Source: Candidatus Baltobacteraceae bacterium
Lineage (GTDB): Bacteria; Vulcanimicrobiota; Vulcanimicrobiia; Vulcanimicrobiales; Vulcanimicrobiaceae
Assembly (NCBI GenBank): GCA_036488875.1
Contig: DASXGW010000001.1
Coordinates: 434,001-498,000 of the forward strand
Length of the DNA: 64,000 bases
Reading direction: 5' to 3'
Shown here: positions 1-8,946 of the stretch, piece by piece
How positions within the stretch are numbered: the stretch's first letter is position 1
How the letters are laid out: each line of letters starts with the position of its first letter
The notes under the pieces: generated by a model
What the model was told of the DNA's origin: nothing
Databases searched by the model: none
Seen by the model: the letters and a program-made list of their open reading frames with translations, nothing else
Translations under genes and position numbers: made by a program

Positions 1-2
1 CG

Positions 3-956
3 CGAACGTTCGAGTACCTCCGCAGCCGGCTTTTTTCCGTCGACTGGAATGTGGGGATCGTGCGGGAATCGCCGAGCGATTTCATCGGACGTAACGCGCG
101 ACCGAAACCGCGATACCTCTTTCCCGCCAAAACGCACACGTATCTTGCGGACCCGTGCGTGGTACGTTTAGGCGCGCGTACGATGCTATTTTGCGAGCAG
201 TTCGATCACCGGCACAACCGCGGCATCTTGGTGTCGAGCGAATTCGCGTGCAATCGCGCGGCGGAACCCACCGTCGCGATCGAAGAGCCGCACCACTTGT
301 CGTATCCTCACGTGTTCGAGCTGAATGGGGCGTTGTATTGCATCCCGGAGTCGGGTCACGCGAACAAAATCTGTCTCTACCGCGCGAACGAATCGGTCGA
401 CCGATGGCATTACGTGCGCACGCTGGTCGACAACTTCGCGGGAGTCGACAGCACCGTCGTGCGGCACGACGGAAAATGGTGGCTATTCTGCACGAGCGCA
501 GAAGCGGTAGAGCGCGGCTTCAACTCACACCTCTACGTGTGGTACTCCGACGACCTTTTTGGAACGTGGAAGCCGCACGCACTCAATCCCGTAAAGATCG
601 ACGCTCGCTCCGCACGTTGCGCTGGCGCGTTCTTCACGCACGAGGGTGCTCTCTACCGCCCAGTCCAGGATTGCGCCGCGTCGTACGGAGCCATGATCCA
701 CATCGAGCGCATCGAGAAGTTGACGGAGCGGGAGTTCGAGGAAACGACCGTCGGAACGATACGACCGCCGGGAGGCCGGTATCGCAGCGGAATTCATACC
801 ATTTCCGCCGCGGGAGACGTTTGCGTCGTCGATGCAAAGCGCTACGTGTTCAGTCCGTGGCGCATCGGTTTTGCGCTGCGCCGCCTAGGACGCCGAACCG
901 CCCGCGCCGTCACCGGAATAGCCCTGTCGGGCGAGGAGTTCGGTCCGCTGCGGTAG
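3..956 (+). CDS. GINT1 N-terminal-like five-bladed propeller protein, 5' truncated
   Basis: The frame is open to the window edge, and the residues before the first GTG (51) already match the family start (W-N-V-G-I-V), so the true start lies upstream and this is a 3' fragment of about 318 residues. I recognise the glucosamine inositolphosphorylceramide transferase 1 N-terminal-like domain: the A-D-P motif near the start, the blade with YSDDLFGTW, and the R-S-A-R-x-A-G-x-F plus YRPVQDC blade. In bacteria this domain often accompanies formyltransferase-like or glycosyltransferase genes in surface-sugar loci. The role here is inferred only; the upstream partner lies outside the window. No signal peptide is visible in the part present. 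Confidence 0.72.
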   Translation, partial: RTFEYLRSRLFSVDWNVGIVRESPSDFIGRNARPKPRYLFPAKTHTYLADPCVVRLGARTMLFCEQFDHRHNRGILVSSEFACNRAAEPTVAIEEPHHLSYPHVFELNGALYCIPESGHANKICLYRANESVDRWHYVRTLVDNFAGVDSTVVRHDGKWWLFCTSAEAVERGFNSHLYVWYSDDLFGTWKPHALNPVKIDARSARCAGAFFTHEGALYRPVQDCAASYGAMIHIERIEKLTEREFEETTVGTIRPPGGRYRSGIHTISAAGDVCVVDAKRYVFSPWRIGFALRRLGRRTARAVTGIALSGEEFGPLR

Positions 957-1045
957 GGGGCCGGGGATTTTGGCGTAGACGTCATCGAACAGTGCGTCAT
1001 GGAATTCGACCGCGGCCGGCCGACGTTTGCGGTGGTGGAACTGCG

Positions 1046-2788
1046 ATGAGCGGCCGCTGGAAGGTTGCGATTCTTTCCTTATGCGCGGGTAGCGCGCTGC
1101 TTTTACTGGCGTCACAGCTCTTCGGCCTCCTCGGCTACGGCGGAATGCCGCGCGTCGGTCTCTGGGGGATGCAGGTCGTTCCGGACAAGCCGTTCACGTT
1201 TGTCGTGACGTCGCTCGATCCGGGCCAAGGTGCGGACCGAGCCGGAATCCGTCCCGGCGACGTCATCGACATGCGCGCTCAGCCTCTCACCGTTCGGTTT
1301 TGGCTGCTCGACGAGCCGATTGCCGGCCGTCCGGCTACGCTGCAGCTCGTGCGCGGCGGCCGCGCGCTGACGGCTACCGTCATGCCTACCGGGATAAGCG
1401 TGCGCCGGCGCCCGGACATCATTGTTTTCGCGGTCGCCATCCTATGGATGATCGCGTTTGCCGCATTACTGGTATGGCGCAAGCCGGAGTCGTACGACGT
1501 CCGGCTGCTCTCGCTGACGCTGATCTGCACTGCGGCGAGCCGGGCGATCGTGAATTTTTCAAGCTCGTCGGCCGCGTTCTACGTCGTAGACTTCCTTTCG
1601 ATTTACGTGCTCTATGGCGCAGCGGTCATATTGTGGGCCATGTATTGCGGCACGTTCGACCGGCCGCTTTCGCCGCTGCGACGCATCGTAGGTTACGTCT
1701 GCGTCGCGCTCGCCGTGGTTTCGATCGCGATCGGCGTAGCGGCAGTCATTGGCGAAATGACGCTGTGGTTTAGCGCCGACGCCTATCTGCACTTTTACGG
1801 AGGGCGCAGCGAACAGTGGCACTTACCCTACGACTTCGCGGTGGTAGCCGGCATCGTCGCCGGCGCCCTGGCGATCGGCGCGTCGCGGGGTGAAGAGCGC
1901 CAGCGCGCGGTATGGGCGCTCGTTCCGCTCGGGCTGCTATTCGGCTTCAACGTCATCGGAGGATACTTTGAAGGATCGCAAACGGGTTACAGTGCGCTGG
2001 TGTTTTGGATTGCGATTCGGAACGTCTTGCTCTTCGTCGTTCCCATACTCTTAACGTACGCGGCGCTGGGACGGCGGCTGCTCGACGTCGGTTTCGTCGC
2101 GAATCGTGCGCTGATCTTCGGTATCGTGTCGGCGATCGTCGTGTGCGTTTTTTTGATCGTGGAGTGGGCGGCCAACGAGCTTCTGGTTAACGCGAGCCGC
2201 ACGACGGGGACGGTCTTCAGCATGGCGGTGGCGCTGGGGCTCGGCTTGTCGATGCGGCCGATTCACCGCTGGACGGATCGTTTCGTCGACCAAGTGTTTT
2301 TCCGCAAGCGTCACGAGGACGAAGCGGCGCTGCGGCGGTTCGCGCACGAGGCGGCGTATATCACCGATCGCGAGACGTTGATCGAGCGGACCGTCGAGAC
2401 CGTTCGCGAGCACGCCTACGCGGCGACGGTAAGCGTTATGTTTCTCGGCACGAACGTCGACGAGAACGATCGCGCGATCGTGGCGCTGCGGACGTGGCAC
2501 AAACCGGTCGATCTCGATACGCTCGAGACTACGTTGCAGGGCGAGTACGCGTATCCGATGCTCTCGCGCGGGCGCTTGATGGGTGCGCTCGTGTGCGGGC
2601 CAAAGGCCGACGGTGAGAGCTACGCGCCCGACGAATCAGCGGCGCTGTTCGAACTCGCGCACGGCGTCGGAACCGCGCTCGATCTACTCGGCGAGGGTCG
2701 CACCGACGGATCGACTGCGGTGCTAGAGCAGCTCGCGGCGCTCAATCGTCGCCTCGACGCGCTTACGGAGCTTCAGCCTCGGCATTGA
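1046..2788 (+). CDS. PDZ, multi-TM and GAF membrane protein (sensor-like, no kinase)
   Basis: 580 aa from the ATG at 1046. The frame stays open to 155, but the upstream part is an Arg-rich shadow of the previous gene. Order: signal anchor (about 8-27); PDZ domain (about 30-112, with A-G-I-R-P-G-D-V-I); seven or eight hydrophobic helices (about 120-420); a linker with D-Q-V-F-F-R-K-R; and a GAF-like domain (about 445-575). The linker and GAF resemble the input half of LytS/PrsK-type sensor kinases, but no histidine-kinase, GGDEF or output domain follows. It probably senses a membrane or periplasmic signal and passes it to a partner. Its end overlaps the convergent yceI-like gene by 26 nt. Confidence 0.75.
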   Translation: MSGRWKVAILSLCAGSALLLLASQLFGLLGYGGMPRVGLWGMQVVPDKPFTFVVTSLDPGQGADRAGIRPGDVIDMRAQPLTVRFWLLDEPIAGRPATLQLVRGGRALTATVMPTGISVRRRPDIIVFAVAILWMIAFAALLVWRKPESYDVRLLSLTLICTAASRAIVNFSSSSAAFYVVDFLSIYVLYGAAVILWAMYCGTFDRPLSPLRRIVGYVCVALAVVSIAIGVAAVIGEMTLWFSADAYLHFYGGRSEQWHLPYDFAVVAGIVAGALAIGASRGEERQRAVWALVPLGLLFGFNVIGGYFEGSQTGYSALVFWIAIRNVLLFVVPILLTYAALGRRLLDVGFVANRALIFGIVSAIVVCVFLIVEWAANELLVNASRTTGTVFSMAVALGLGLSMRPIHRWTDRFVDQVFFRKRHEDEAALRRFAHEAAYITDRETLIERTVETVREHAYAATVSVMFLGTNVDENDRAIVALRTWHKPVDLDTLETTLQGEYAYPMLSRGRLMGALVCGPKADGESYAPDESAALFELAHGVGTALDLLGEGRTDGSTAVLEQLAALNRRLDALTELQPRH

Positions 2789-3335
2789 TGCTGAGATCGA
2801 TGTCGTTCCCGACGATCATCGGACCGTAGCTCATGCCCCACTGCGTGCGATCGATGGTTGCCGTCGCCGAGTAGGCGATGAGCATGCGGCCGCGCGGCGA
2901 GTTCCCCGCGCCGACGACCGCGGCGTTGAGCGTGATGGGATGCGTCTGCCCGTGCATCGTGAGATCGCCGGTGATCGTGAAATGCTTGGCATCGGTGCCG
3001 TCGACTTTCGTGCTGACGAACTTGATCGTCGGGTTGTTGGCGACGTCGAAGTAGTGCGGCGACTTGAGATCGCCGTCGCGCATGTCGTTGTGGGTGTCGA
3101 CGTGCGACGCGTCGAGCTGCGCGGTGACGGCCACGGGAATCTGCGACGGTGGGTTGAGCTGCACCGAAGCGCTCGAGATCGGAATCGTTCCGACGACGGG
3201 AACGATGCCGAAGTGCCGCGCGGTGAACTGCGCGGTCGAGTGGACGGGGTCGACGGACCAGGTCTGCGGTGCGGCGGCCGCGGGCAGGCACGTCGCAAAT
3301 GCGATTGCGGCCGAGAAAAGAAGAAGACGTTTCAT
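2763..3335 (-). CDS. YceI family periplasmic lipid-binding protein
   Basis: 190 aa with a clear Sec signal peptide (MKRLLLFS... A-A-A-A, cleavage near residue 21) followed by a single YceI domain. Family marks seen: W-S-V-D-P-V-H-S near the start, F-x-A-R-H-F-G, the middle R-D-G-D-L-K-S-P-H-Y-F-D, the T-I-K-F strand, G-x-L-T-M-H-G-x-T-H-P-I-x-L, and the final I-D-R-x-x-W-G-M. YceI folds are lipocalin-like barrels that bind polyisoprenoids or other amphiphiles in the periplasm. The ATG at 3335 overlaps by 2 nt the start codon of the divergent PepSY gene, so each promoter must lie inside the other gene. YceI often neighbours cytochrome b561 or PepSY membrane genes, as here. Confidence 0.93.
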   Translation of the reverse strand: MKRLLLFSAAIAFATCLPAAAAPQTWSVDPVHSTAQFTARHFGIVPVVGTIPISSASVQLNPPSQIPVAVTAQLDASHVDTHNDMRDGDLKSPHYFDVANNPTIKFVSTKVDGTDAKHFTITGDLTMHGQTHPITLNAAVVGAGNSPRGRMLIAYSATATIDRTQWGMSYGPMIVGNDIDLSINAEAEAP

Positions 3336-4370
3336 GGGGAAGGCGCATTCTGGTCGCCGGGTGCTGTTCCTGGTGCATCAGTACACGGGATTCATCTTTG
3401 CCGCGTATCTCATCGTCGTGTGCTGCAGCGGCGTGGCGTTGGTGCTGTTGGAGAACCAGATCTTCGGCTATCGCGACTACCTGATGCTTAGGGTGCCGGT
3501 GCGAGAGCACTCGCTGTCGATCGCGGGTATCTTGGGGATCGCGGAGCGCGCTAACCCAGGAAAACCGGTGCGCCACGTGCTGCTATCGTGCCCGACCGGC
3601 TGCACCGACGACGTCAGCTTTGACGATGGACCGAACCGGCTCGACGTGCTAGTCGATCCGTACACCGGAGCGATTCTCAAAACGGTCGTGTGGGAGCAGA
3701 CGGCGATCGGCGTGCTGTATGGTTTACACGGCAGCTTGTTTTTGGGCGATACGGGGAAGCGATCAACGCTGCGGCGGGGTTGAGCTTGATCGTTCTCGGC
3801 TGTACGGGAATCTATCTCTGGCCGTGGCGATTTAGGCTGCGTTGGAATGCGCTCGACCTTCATCGAACGATCGGCGTATTCGCCGCAGCGTTTCTCTTCA
3901 TGTGGGCGTTGACCGCTGCGGGGCAGGTATTTTGGGACGAACCCGACGAGCCGATCGCACCGGCACCGTCGCACGGCACCGCACTTGGGTTGGACCGGCT
4001 CGTCGCGATCGGGAATGCGGCGCTTCCAGGCGAGTTGACGTTCGTCTATCCGCCCGCGAACGGGGTCGTCGTCGTTCGCAAACGCGTTCCCGGCGACCCG
4101 GATCCCTACGGATACAGTTACGTCGCCGTCGACGCGCACGCCGGGCTAGTGGTGCAAGTTTACGACGCGCGAACGTTTCCGCCGTCGTGGCGTGTGCGTA
4201 CGGCGATGTACGCGGTACATATCGGCGCCCCCGGCGGACCGGTCTTGCGGGCGCTCTACGCGCTCTTCGGGCTGGCGCCGGCGGTGCTATTCGTAACGGC
4301 GTTCCTCATGTGGCGCAAAAAGCTGAAGCGCTCGGAACAATTGCGCGACGCGGCGCCTCTTTCAGGATAG
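3334..4370 (+). CDS. PepSY-associated TM protein, frameshifted near 3747
   Basis: Two consecutive frames encode halves of one PepSY-TM protein. The first (ATG 3334, stop 3783) gives the N-terminal helix after RRVLFLVHQYTGF and a PepSY-like periplasmic part ending LHGSLFLG. The second resumes as R-Y-G-E-A-I-N and carries the T-G-I-Y-L-W-P-W helix, H-R-T-I-G-V helix, a second PepSY region and a last helix before a basic tail. Adding one G to the G run at 3744-3746 joins them with family-like spacing. The family anchors periplasmic domains linked to metal or heme reduction and protease inhibition. This may be a consensus indel or a recent mutation. A programmed frameshift is less likely. Confidence 0.82.
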
Positions 4371-4396
4371 CGGTCTCTAGGACCGGGAGGAGGCGC

Positions 4397-4948
4397 ATGA
4401 CACGTTGGGCACCGCCCGAGACGATTTCCGCGGCGCACCGCGGCGACGAAAACGCTCGCGAGGCGCTCATCACGGCGATTTGGCCCGCTTGCTATCGTTT
4501 GGCCGCGACGGTCATCGGCGACGCGGCCCTGGCGCAAGACGCGGCGCAGGAGGCATGCGCCATCGTGCACCGGCGAATACCGGGCTTACGTGAGCTCGCT
4601 GCGTTCGACACGTGGCTCTACCGTATCGTGATGCGCGAAGCGGCCCACGTGCGGCGCCGCAATCCACCCGTCTACGAGATTCCCGAACGCGCCGCGGCCG
4701 TCGAGGATACGAGTGCCGCGATCGACGTCTGGAGCGCGCTCGGCAACCTGCCGCCCGATCAGCGCGACGTCCTGGTGCTGTTCTATTTCGACGATTTATC
4801 GACCGACGAGATTGCCAAGATTTTGAATGTCGCCCACGTTACGGTGCGTACGCGCCTATCGCGAGCGCGACAGCGCTTACGCGGCATCCTCGACGATTAT
4901 AATTCCGGGACCTTAGCGCAGCCGGAGGAGAAGCAGTATGCACTCTGA
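4397..4948 (+). CDS. ECF-type RNA polymerase sigma factor (sigma-70 family)
   Basis: 183 aa from ATG 4397 with a strong GGGAGGAGG site 6 nt upstream. The longer frame back to 3842 is a shadow of the PepSY gene. Region 2 is at about 25-85 (A-A-Q-E-A, then F-D-T-W-L-Y-R-I). Region 4 is at about 115-170 (L-P-P-D-Q-R-D-V-L-V-L, S-T-D-E-I-A-K-I-L-N-V, V-R-T-R-L-S-R-A-R-Q-R-L). It would direct polymerase to a small stress or envelope regulon. The next gene starts 11 nt before its stop and encodes a single-TM protein, the usual position for an anti-sigma partner. The C-terminal tail has no extra domain. Confidence 0.92.
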   Translation: MTRWAPPETISAAHRGDENAREALITAIWPACYRLAATVIGDAALAQDAAQEACAIVHRRIPGLRELAAFDTWLYRIVMREAAHVRRRNPPVYEIPERAAAVEDTSAAIDVWSALGNLPPDQRDVLVLFYFDDLSTDEIAKILNVAHVTVRTRLSRARQRLRGILDDYNSGTLAQPEEKQYAL

Positions 4949-6029
4949 GTTTTCGATGATGGCGAAGTCCGCGCGCGCGGCTATTGCCGTGCCGGGCGTT
5001 CCGTTCGACAAGATTGTGAGTCGCTCGCGGGCGTTGGGCTATCGCGATCGGCTACGTATGGTCGTTGCGTGCGGCGCGTTGGCGCTCGCTGCGGTTGCGA
5101 GTGGAACCGTCGGACCAAAGGTCTATGACGGCATTCAGTTCTGGTTCGCGGGCAACCGGTGGGCGGTCCGCGTGAACTCGTTGACGATCATGAGCCCACC
5201 GTCTGCGAACGACCTTCGCGCCGTCACTGCGAGCGCGACGTTTCCAGTCGTGTATCCGGTAGGGTTGCCGAATGGCACGCATCTGATTCGGATTCTGTAT
5301 TCACCGGCGGATCGTCCAACCTCGATCACGATCAACTACCTCAACACTCGCTCCGGATTCCATGAAGGTTTCACGCTGATCGACTCAAGGATCATTAATG
5401 CGACCACCTTTCCGAATAGTCCCAAGCAGCAATCCCATTTCCGAACGGGACCGAGTGCCCAGAACCCGTGGCGCATCGGTGATGAAACAGTCATGGCTTT
5501 CAACGATAAGGGGCCGGCAGCGAAGGTGCGAGCGATCGAAATGGCCATGCGGTCTACATCTCCGGCCGAGAGTCTGTCCGCAAACGTAGCGATGTTGTGG
5601 AAGATTCGATGGTTGGGCGGTACGTTCGAGCTGACTGACGTCGCCGATCGTCTCGCCGGGGACAGGGCCGGCGTGTTGATCGATCGTGGTAATCTCCGAC
5701 TCATTTCGGAACTCGCTCGCACGCACCGGCCTCTTCTCGCGCCTAAGATCACGTATCTCACGAACATTCCATATGTTGGCGGTCTTCCGCAGTACAATCG
5801 TGCGACAATTCGCTGGGGACGCGACGTTACGATCCCGGCCGGCGGGGTTCGCGCAGTCGCCACGGCGATGGCTGCGGCGGGCGAGTCGGGCCGCTGGACC
5901 GACTGCTGCGAGATTCTCTACACTGCGGCGCAAAACGGTACGTACACGCTCTGGACGCTGCCGATGAAAAAGTCGCAGTCGATCGAAAGGTACGAAATCG
6001 ATGCAAAGACTTATCGCGTGAGAAGCTGA
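4938..6029 (+). CDS. Single-TM protein downstream of ECF sigma, candidate anti-sigma
   Basis: 363 aa with a ribosome site (GGAGGAGAAG) 4 nt before ATG 4938, overlapping the sigma gene by 11 nt. Residues 1-40 are basic and cytoplasmic, one transmembrane helix spans about 42-62, and the remaining 300 residues are predicted extracytoplasmic. No zinc anti-sigma motif (HxxxCxxC) is visible in the short cytoplasmic part. The outer part has a Y-P-V-G-L-P-N-G-T-H segment, as in DUF4367-like sensor domains. Position and topology suggest membrane control of the upstream sigma factor, but this is inference. The 5.3-5.7 kb stretch is less GC-rich than its surroundings. Confidence 0.7.
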   Translation: MHSEFSMMAKSARAAIAVPGVPFDKIVSRSRALGYRDRLRMVVACGALALAAVASGTVGPKVYDGIQFWFAGNRWAVRVNSLTIMSPPSANDLRAVTASATFPVVYPVGLPNGTHLIRILYSPADRPTSITINYLNTRSGFHEGFTLIDSRIINATTFPNSPKQQSHFRTGPSAQNPWRIGDETVMAFNDKGPAAKVRAIEMAMRSTSPAESLSANVAMLWKIRWLGGTFELTDVADRLAGDRAGVLIDRGNLRLISELARTHRPLLAPKITYLTNIPYVGGLPQYNRATIRWGRDVTIPAGGVRAVATAMAAAGESGRWTDCCEILYTAAQNGTYTLWTLPMKKSQSIERYEIDAKTYRVRS

Positions 6030-6109
6030 GCGGCTCGAGCGCCAAGGAGCCATGAAAAAGCTCTTGAAAGCCTAGCGAACGACCAGCAGCGACTTACGAG
6101 GACGGCACA

Positions 6110-7507
6110 ATGAGCTTTTTAGACCGTTCGCACTCGATCGCGGCACCGGGCTTCAGCCGATGGCTGGTCCCTCCCGCGGCGCTCTGCATTCATCTTTGTA
6201 TCGGTCAAGCGTACGCCCTGAGCGTGTTCAACAAGCCGATGTCGCAACTCATCGGTATCAGCGCGCCGGCGCCGGGCGATTGGAGCATTCCCGCGATCGG
6301 GTGGATCTTTAGCCTCGGGATCGTCTTTCTCGGACTGTCGGCGGCATTCGGCGGAAAATGGGTCGAGGAAGCCGGCCCGCGCAAGGCGATGTTCTTGGCG
6401 GCGCTGTGTTTTTGCGGAGGTCTCGCGATTTCAGCGGCCGGCGTTGCGGTGCACCAGTTGTGGGTCGTGTACCTCGGCTATGGCGTCGTCGGCGGTATCG
6501 GACTCGGCATCGGCTATATTTCGCCCGTCTCCACGCTCGTCAAGTGGTTCCCGGACCGGCCCGGATTGGCAACGGGGACGGCGATCATGGGCTTTGGCGG
6601 CGGCGCGCTGATCGGTGCTCCCCTCGCAGTCGCTCTCATGAAGTTCTACGCGACGCCAACCTCGACGGGCGTCGCGCCCACGTTGCTGACGATGGCCGTG
6701 ATCTATTTCGTCTTCATGATCATCGGCACGTTCATCGTGCGCGTTCCGGCGGCCGGTTGGCTTCCGGCCGGATACGTTGCACCGACGCAGTCGACCGGCC
6801 TCGTGACCGCGGAAAACGTGCTCGTGGGACAGGCGGTAAAAACGCCGCAGTTCTACCTGTTGTGGATGGTGCTGTTTCTCAACGTGACGGCGGGAATCGG
6901 CGTGCTCGGTCAAGCGTCGCTGATGATTCAGGAGATGTTCCCGGCGAAGTTCCCACATGCGACGGTGGCGGCAGCGCAAGCGTCGGCCGCGGCGGCTGCG
7001 GGGTTTGTCGGTTTGCTCAGCGTCTTCAATATGGGCGGCCGGATCTTTTGGGCGTCGATGTCGGACTTCATCGGCCGTAGAACGACGTACGTGGTGTTCT
7101 TCGTCCTGGGCGCATTTCTGTATGCTTGCATACCTGGAATCGGTCGCGCGGGAAACTTGGCGCTGTTCATTACGTGCTACTTGATCATCCTCAGTATGTA
7201 CGGCGGCGGCTTCTCGACGATACCGGCCTACTTGCGCGATCTCTACGGGCACATGAACGTCGGAGCGATTCACGGCCGGATTTTGACTGCGTGGTCGGCG
7301 GCCGGCATCGCGGGACCCGTGCTCGTGAACTACATTCGCGAGTATCAGATTAACCACGGCGTTGCCAAAGCCGACGCCTATTCGGTCACGATGTACGTTA
7401 TGGCCGTGTTGCTCGTCATCGGATTGATCTGCAACCTGTTGGTGCGTCCCGTCGACGAGCGGCATCATTATAAAGAAGATGAAGTGCTCGTCGGAGGTGT
7501 CGCATGA
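6110..7507 (+). CDS. OFA family MFS transporter (oxalate/formate antiporter-like)
   Basis: 465 aa, twelve hydrophobic helices, from ATG 6110. The first helix pair has the OFA signature around P-A-A-L-C-I-H-L-C-I-G-Q-A-Y-A-L-S-V-F-N. The loop between helices 2 and 3 and the long periplasmic-side segment near residues 165-185 are also family-like. OFA carriers exchange small carboxylates such as oxalate, formate, pyruvate or similar acids; the substrate cannot be read from sequence. It is translationally coupled (ATGA) to a 34-residue membrane peptide, the small-subunit arrangement known for this family. No oxalate-degrading enzymes lie next to it, so oxalate is not favoured. Confidence 0.93.
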   Translation: MSFLDRSHSIAAPGFSRWLVPPAALCIHLCIGQAYALSVFNKPMSQLIGISAPAPGDWSIPAIGWIFSLGIVFLGLSAAFGGKWVEEAGPRKAMFLAALCFCGGLAISAAGVAVHQLWVVYLGYGVVGGIGLGIGYISPVSTLVKWFPDRPGLATGTAIMGFGGGALIGAPLAVALMKFYATPTSTGVAPTLLTMAVIYFVFMIIGTFIVRVPAAGWLPAGYVAPTQSTGLVTAENVLVGQAVKTPQFYLLWMVLFLNVTAGIGVLGQASLMIQEMFPAKFPHATVAAAQASAAAAAGFVGLLSVFNMGGRIFWASMSDFIGRRTTYVVFFVLGAFLYACIPGIGRAGNLALFITCYLIILSMYGGGFSTIPAYLRDLYGHMNVGAIHGRILTAWSAAGIAGPVLVNYIREYQINHGVAKADAYSVTMYVMAVLLVIGLICNLLVRPVDERHHYKEDEVLVGGVA

Positions 7508-7608
7508 GCAACGCGCTCAAACTCACGCTCTCGTGGGCACTGGTCGGCATTCCGCTGCTGTGGGGAGTCTACGTCACGCTACTCAATGCAGTGAAACTAT
7601 TCCGCTAG
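7504..7608 (+). CDS. MFS transporter small subunit (34-aa single-helix peptide)
   Basis: Thirty-four residues from ATG 7504, overlapping the carrier stop codon as ATGA. After a short polar start (MSNALKLT) comes one hydrophobic helix with W-A-L-V-G-I-P-L-L-W-G-V-Y-V-T-L, then a basic end (KLFR). This is the pattern of the short companion proteins encoded directly after OFA-type MFS genes. They are thought to pack against the carrier, though their function is little studied. Coupling and sequence style make it very likely translated despite its size. Confidence 0.82.
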   Translation: MSNALKLTLSWALVGIPLLWGVYVTLLNAVKLFR

Positions 7609-7638
7609 CTTTTTTGAGCGAACGGCGAAGCAAGCACT

Positions 7639-8946
7639 GTGCGTAGGCGATTTTGGAGCTTCGTTCTCTTGGCTTTTGTGCTCGCCGGGTGTTCGTCGGG
7701 CAGCGGTGCGTACGGCCCGCCGACTCCGGGTCCGGCGCCGGCGCGAGGCGCCGTCATCTCCGTGACGCACACGGCCACCTTGAGCAAAACGGCGATGGAA
7801 GGCGGCGAAGCCGGCCCGTTCGTGACCGGGATCGGCGGAGCGCCCAAGTGCGACGTCGATCTCTATGCCGTCCGGTACGTGACTATCGGTGCGCACGGCG
7901 AGCCGGCCGATGCAAGCGCCGGCTTCTACGTGCCCGGACGCGGCTGCAAGGGGCCGTACGTGCTGATCGGCTACTCGCAAGGGACGAACTTCAATCGCGC
8001 GATGAATATCGCCGTTTCCACCAAGCAGAATCCCGAGCCGCTCATCCTCGCCGGCGTCTACGCCGCGCACGGTTACGTCGTTGCGGCAACCGACTATCTC
8101 GGCCTGGGCTATTCGACGTATCCCTACGAGCCGTATCTCGTGTCGAGCGCCGAAGCCAGCGCCGAGATCGACGCGATGCGCGCCGTGCGCAACGCCGCCA
8201 AGACCCTGCACGTGGCGCTTTCCGGCAAAGTGTTCTTGCAAGGCTACTCGCAGGGCGGGCACTCCACCATCGCCGTGCAGCGTGCCATCGCGCAAGAAGC
8301 GCCGAGCGAGTTCGACGTTATCGCCAACCAGCCGGGCAGCGGCATGTACGAGCTGACCAGCTGGGTTCAGAGCAATGCGAAAAAACCGCCGTCCGACGGC
8401 GAGTCGGCGTTTTTTGCGTTTCTCGTCCCCGGCTACAATAAAGTGTACGCTAACATCTATAAGGATCCGTCGGAAACGTTCAAGCCGCCCTATGCGAATT
8501 CCATCGATACGCTGCTGCCCGTAAAGACGTACGCGCAGCAGAACGCGCTCGCGGGGAAAACGCTGCCCGTCAACCTCAAGGAACTGATGCAGCCACGGTT
8601 CTTCCGCGATCTCGCGAGCGATCCGAACAGCGGCGTTCGCAAGGATCTCACGGCCAACGAGCCGCTGACGGATTGGAAACCCACGACCCCGATCTACTTG
8701 TGCGGCGGACATCACGATCCGGTCGTCGACTATGAGAATTCGCGCCAGGCGTATGCGTTTCTCAAAGGCGAAGGCGCGAAAGTGACCCTCGTCGATCTCA
8801 ACTCAATGGTGCCGCCGGGCATTCCGCTAAGCCAGTATCACGACGCCGTGTTTGTTCTGTGCACGGTCGTCGAGCGCGTCAAAGTCCTCGATCCGCTTTA
8901 TACGCGCTCTTCGTCGAGGACGGTTGCCCGGCGCATGCGGCGATAG
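7639..8946 (+). CDS. Alpha/beta-hydrolase lipoprotein (secretory lipase-like)
   Basis: 435 aa from GTG 7639. The N-terminus is a lipoprotein signal with lipobox L-A-G-C (Cys 18), so the enzyme is membrane-anchored outside the cytoplasm. The core is an alpha/beta hydrolase related to fungal-type secretory lipases and tannase-like esterases. It has a first G-Y-S-Q-G (strand end near 112), Y-V-V-A-A-T-D-Y-L-G-L-G, then the nucleophile elbow L-Q-G-Y-S-Q-G-G-H-S. The late C-G-G-H-H-D-P-V-V-D should carry the acid and Q-Y-H-D the histidine. The substrate is probably an ester or lipid (inference). It overlaps the convergent dioxygenase gene by 49 nt; the C-terminal Arg-rich tail lies in that overlap. 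Confidence 0.85.
   Translation: MRRRFWSFVLLAFVLAGCSSGSGAYGPPTPGPAPARGAVISVTHTATLSKTAMEGGEAGPFVTGIGGAPKCDVDLYAVRYVTIGAHGEPADASAGFYVPGRGCKGPYVLIGYSQGTNFNRAMNIAVSTKQNPEPLILAGVYAAHGYVVAATDYLGLGYSTYPYEPYLVSSAEASAEIDAMRAVRNAAKTLHVALSGKVFLQGYSQGGHSTIAVQRAIAQEAPSEFDVIANQPGSGMYELTSWVQSNAKKPPSDGESAFFAFLVPGYNKVYANIYKDPSETFKPPYANSIDTLLPVKTYAQQNALAGKTLPVNLKELMQPRFFRDLASDPNSGVRKDLTANEPLTDWKPTTPIYLCGGHHDPVVDYENSRQAYAFLKGEGAKVTLVDLNSMVPPGIPLSQYHDAVFVLCTVVERVKVLDPLYTRSSSRTVARRMRR

Noticed and set aside
155-1045. N-terminal extension of the 877-aa frame before ATG 1046
   Set aside because: Arg-rich shadow of the GINT1-like gene; the real protein begins with a signal anchor at 1046.
6431-7468. 345-aa minus-strand frame in the OFA gene
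   Set aside because: His/Arg-rich antisense shadow without a domain.
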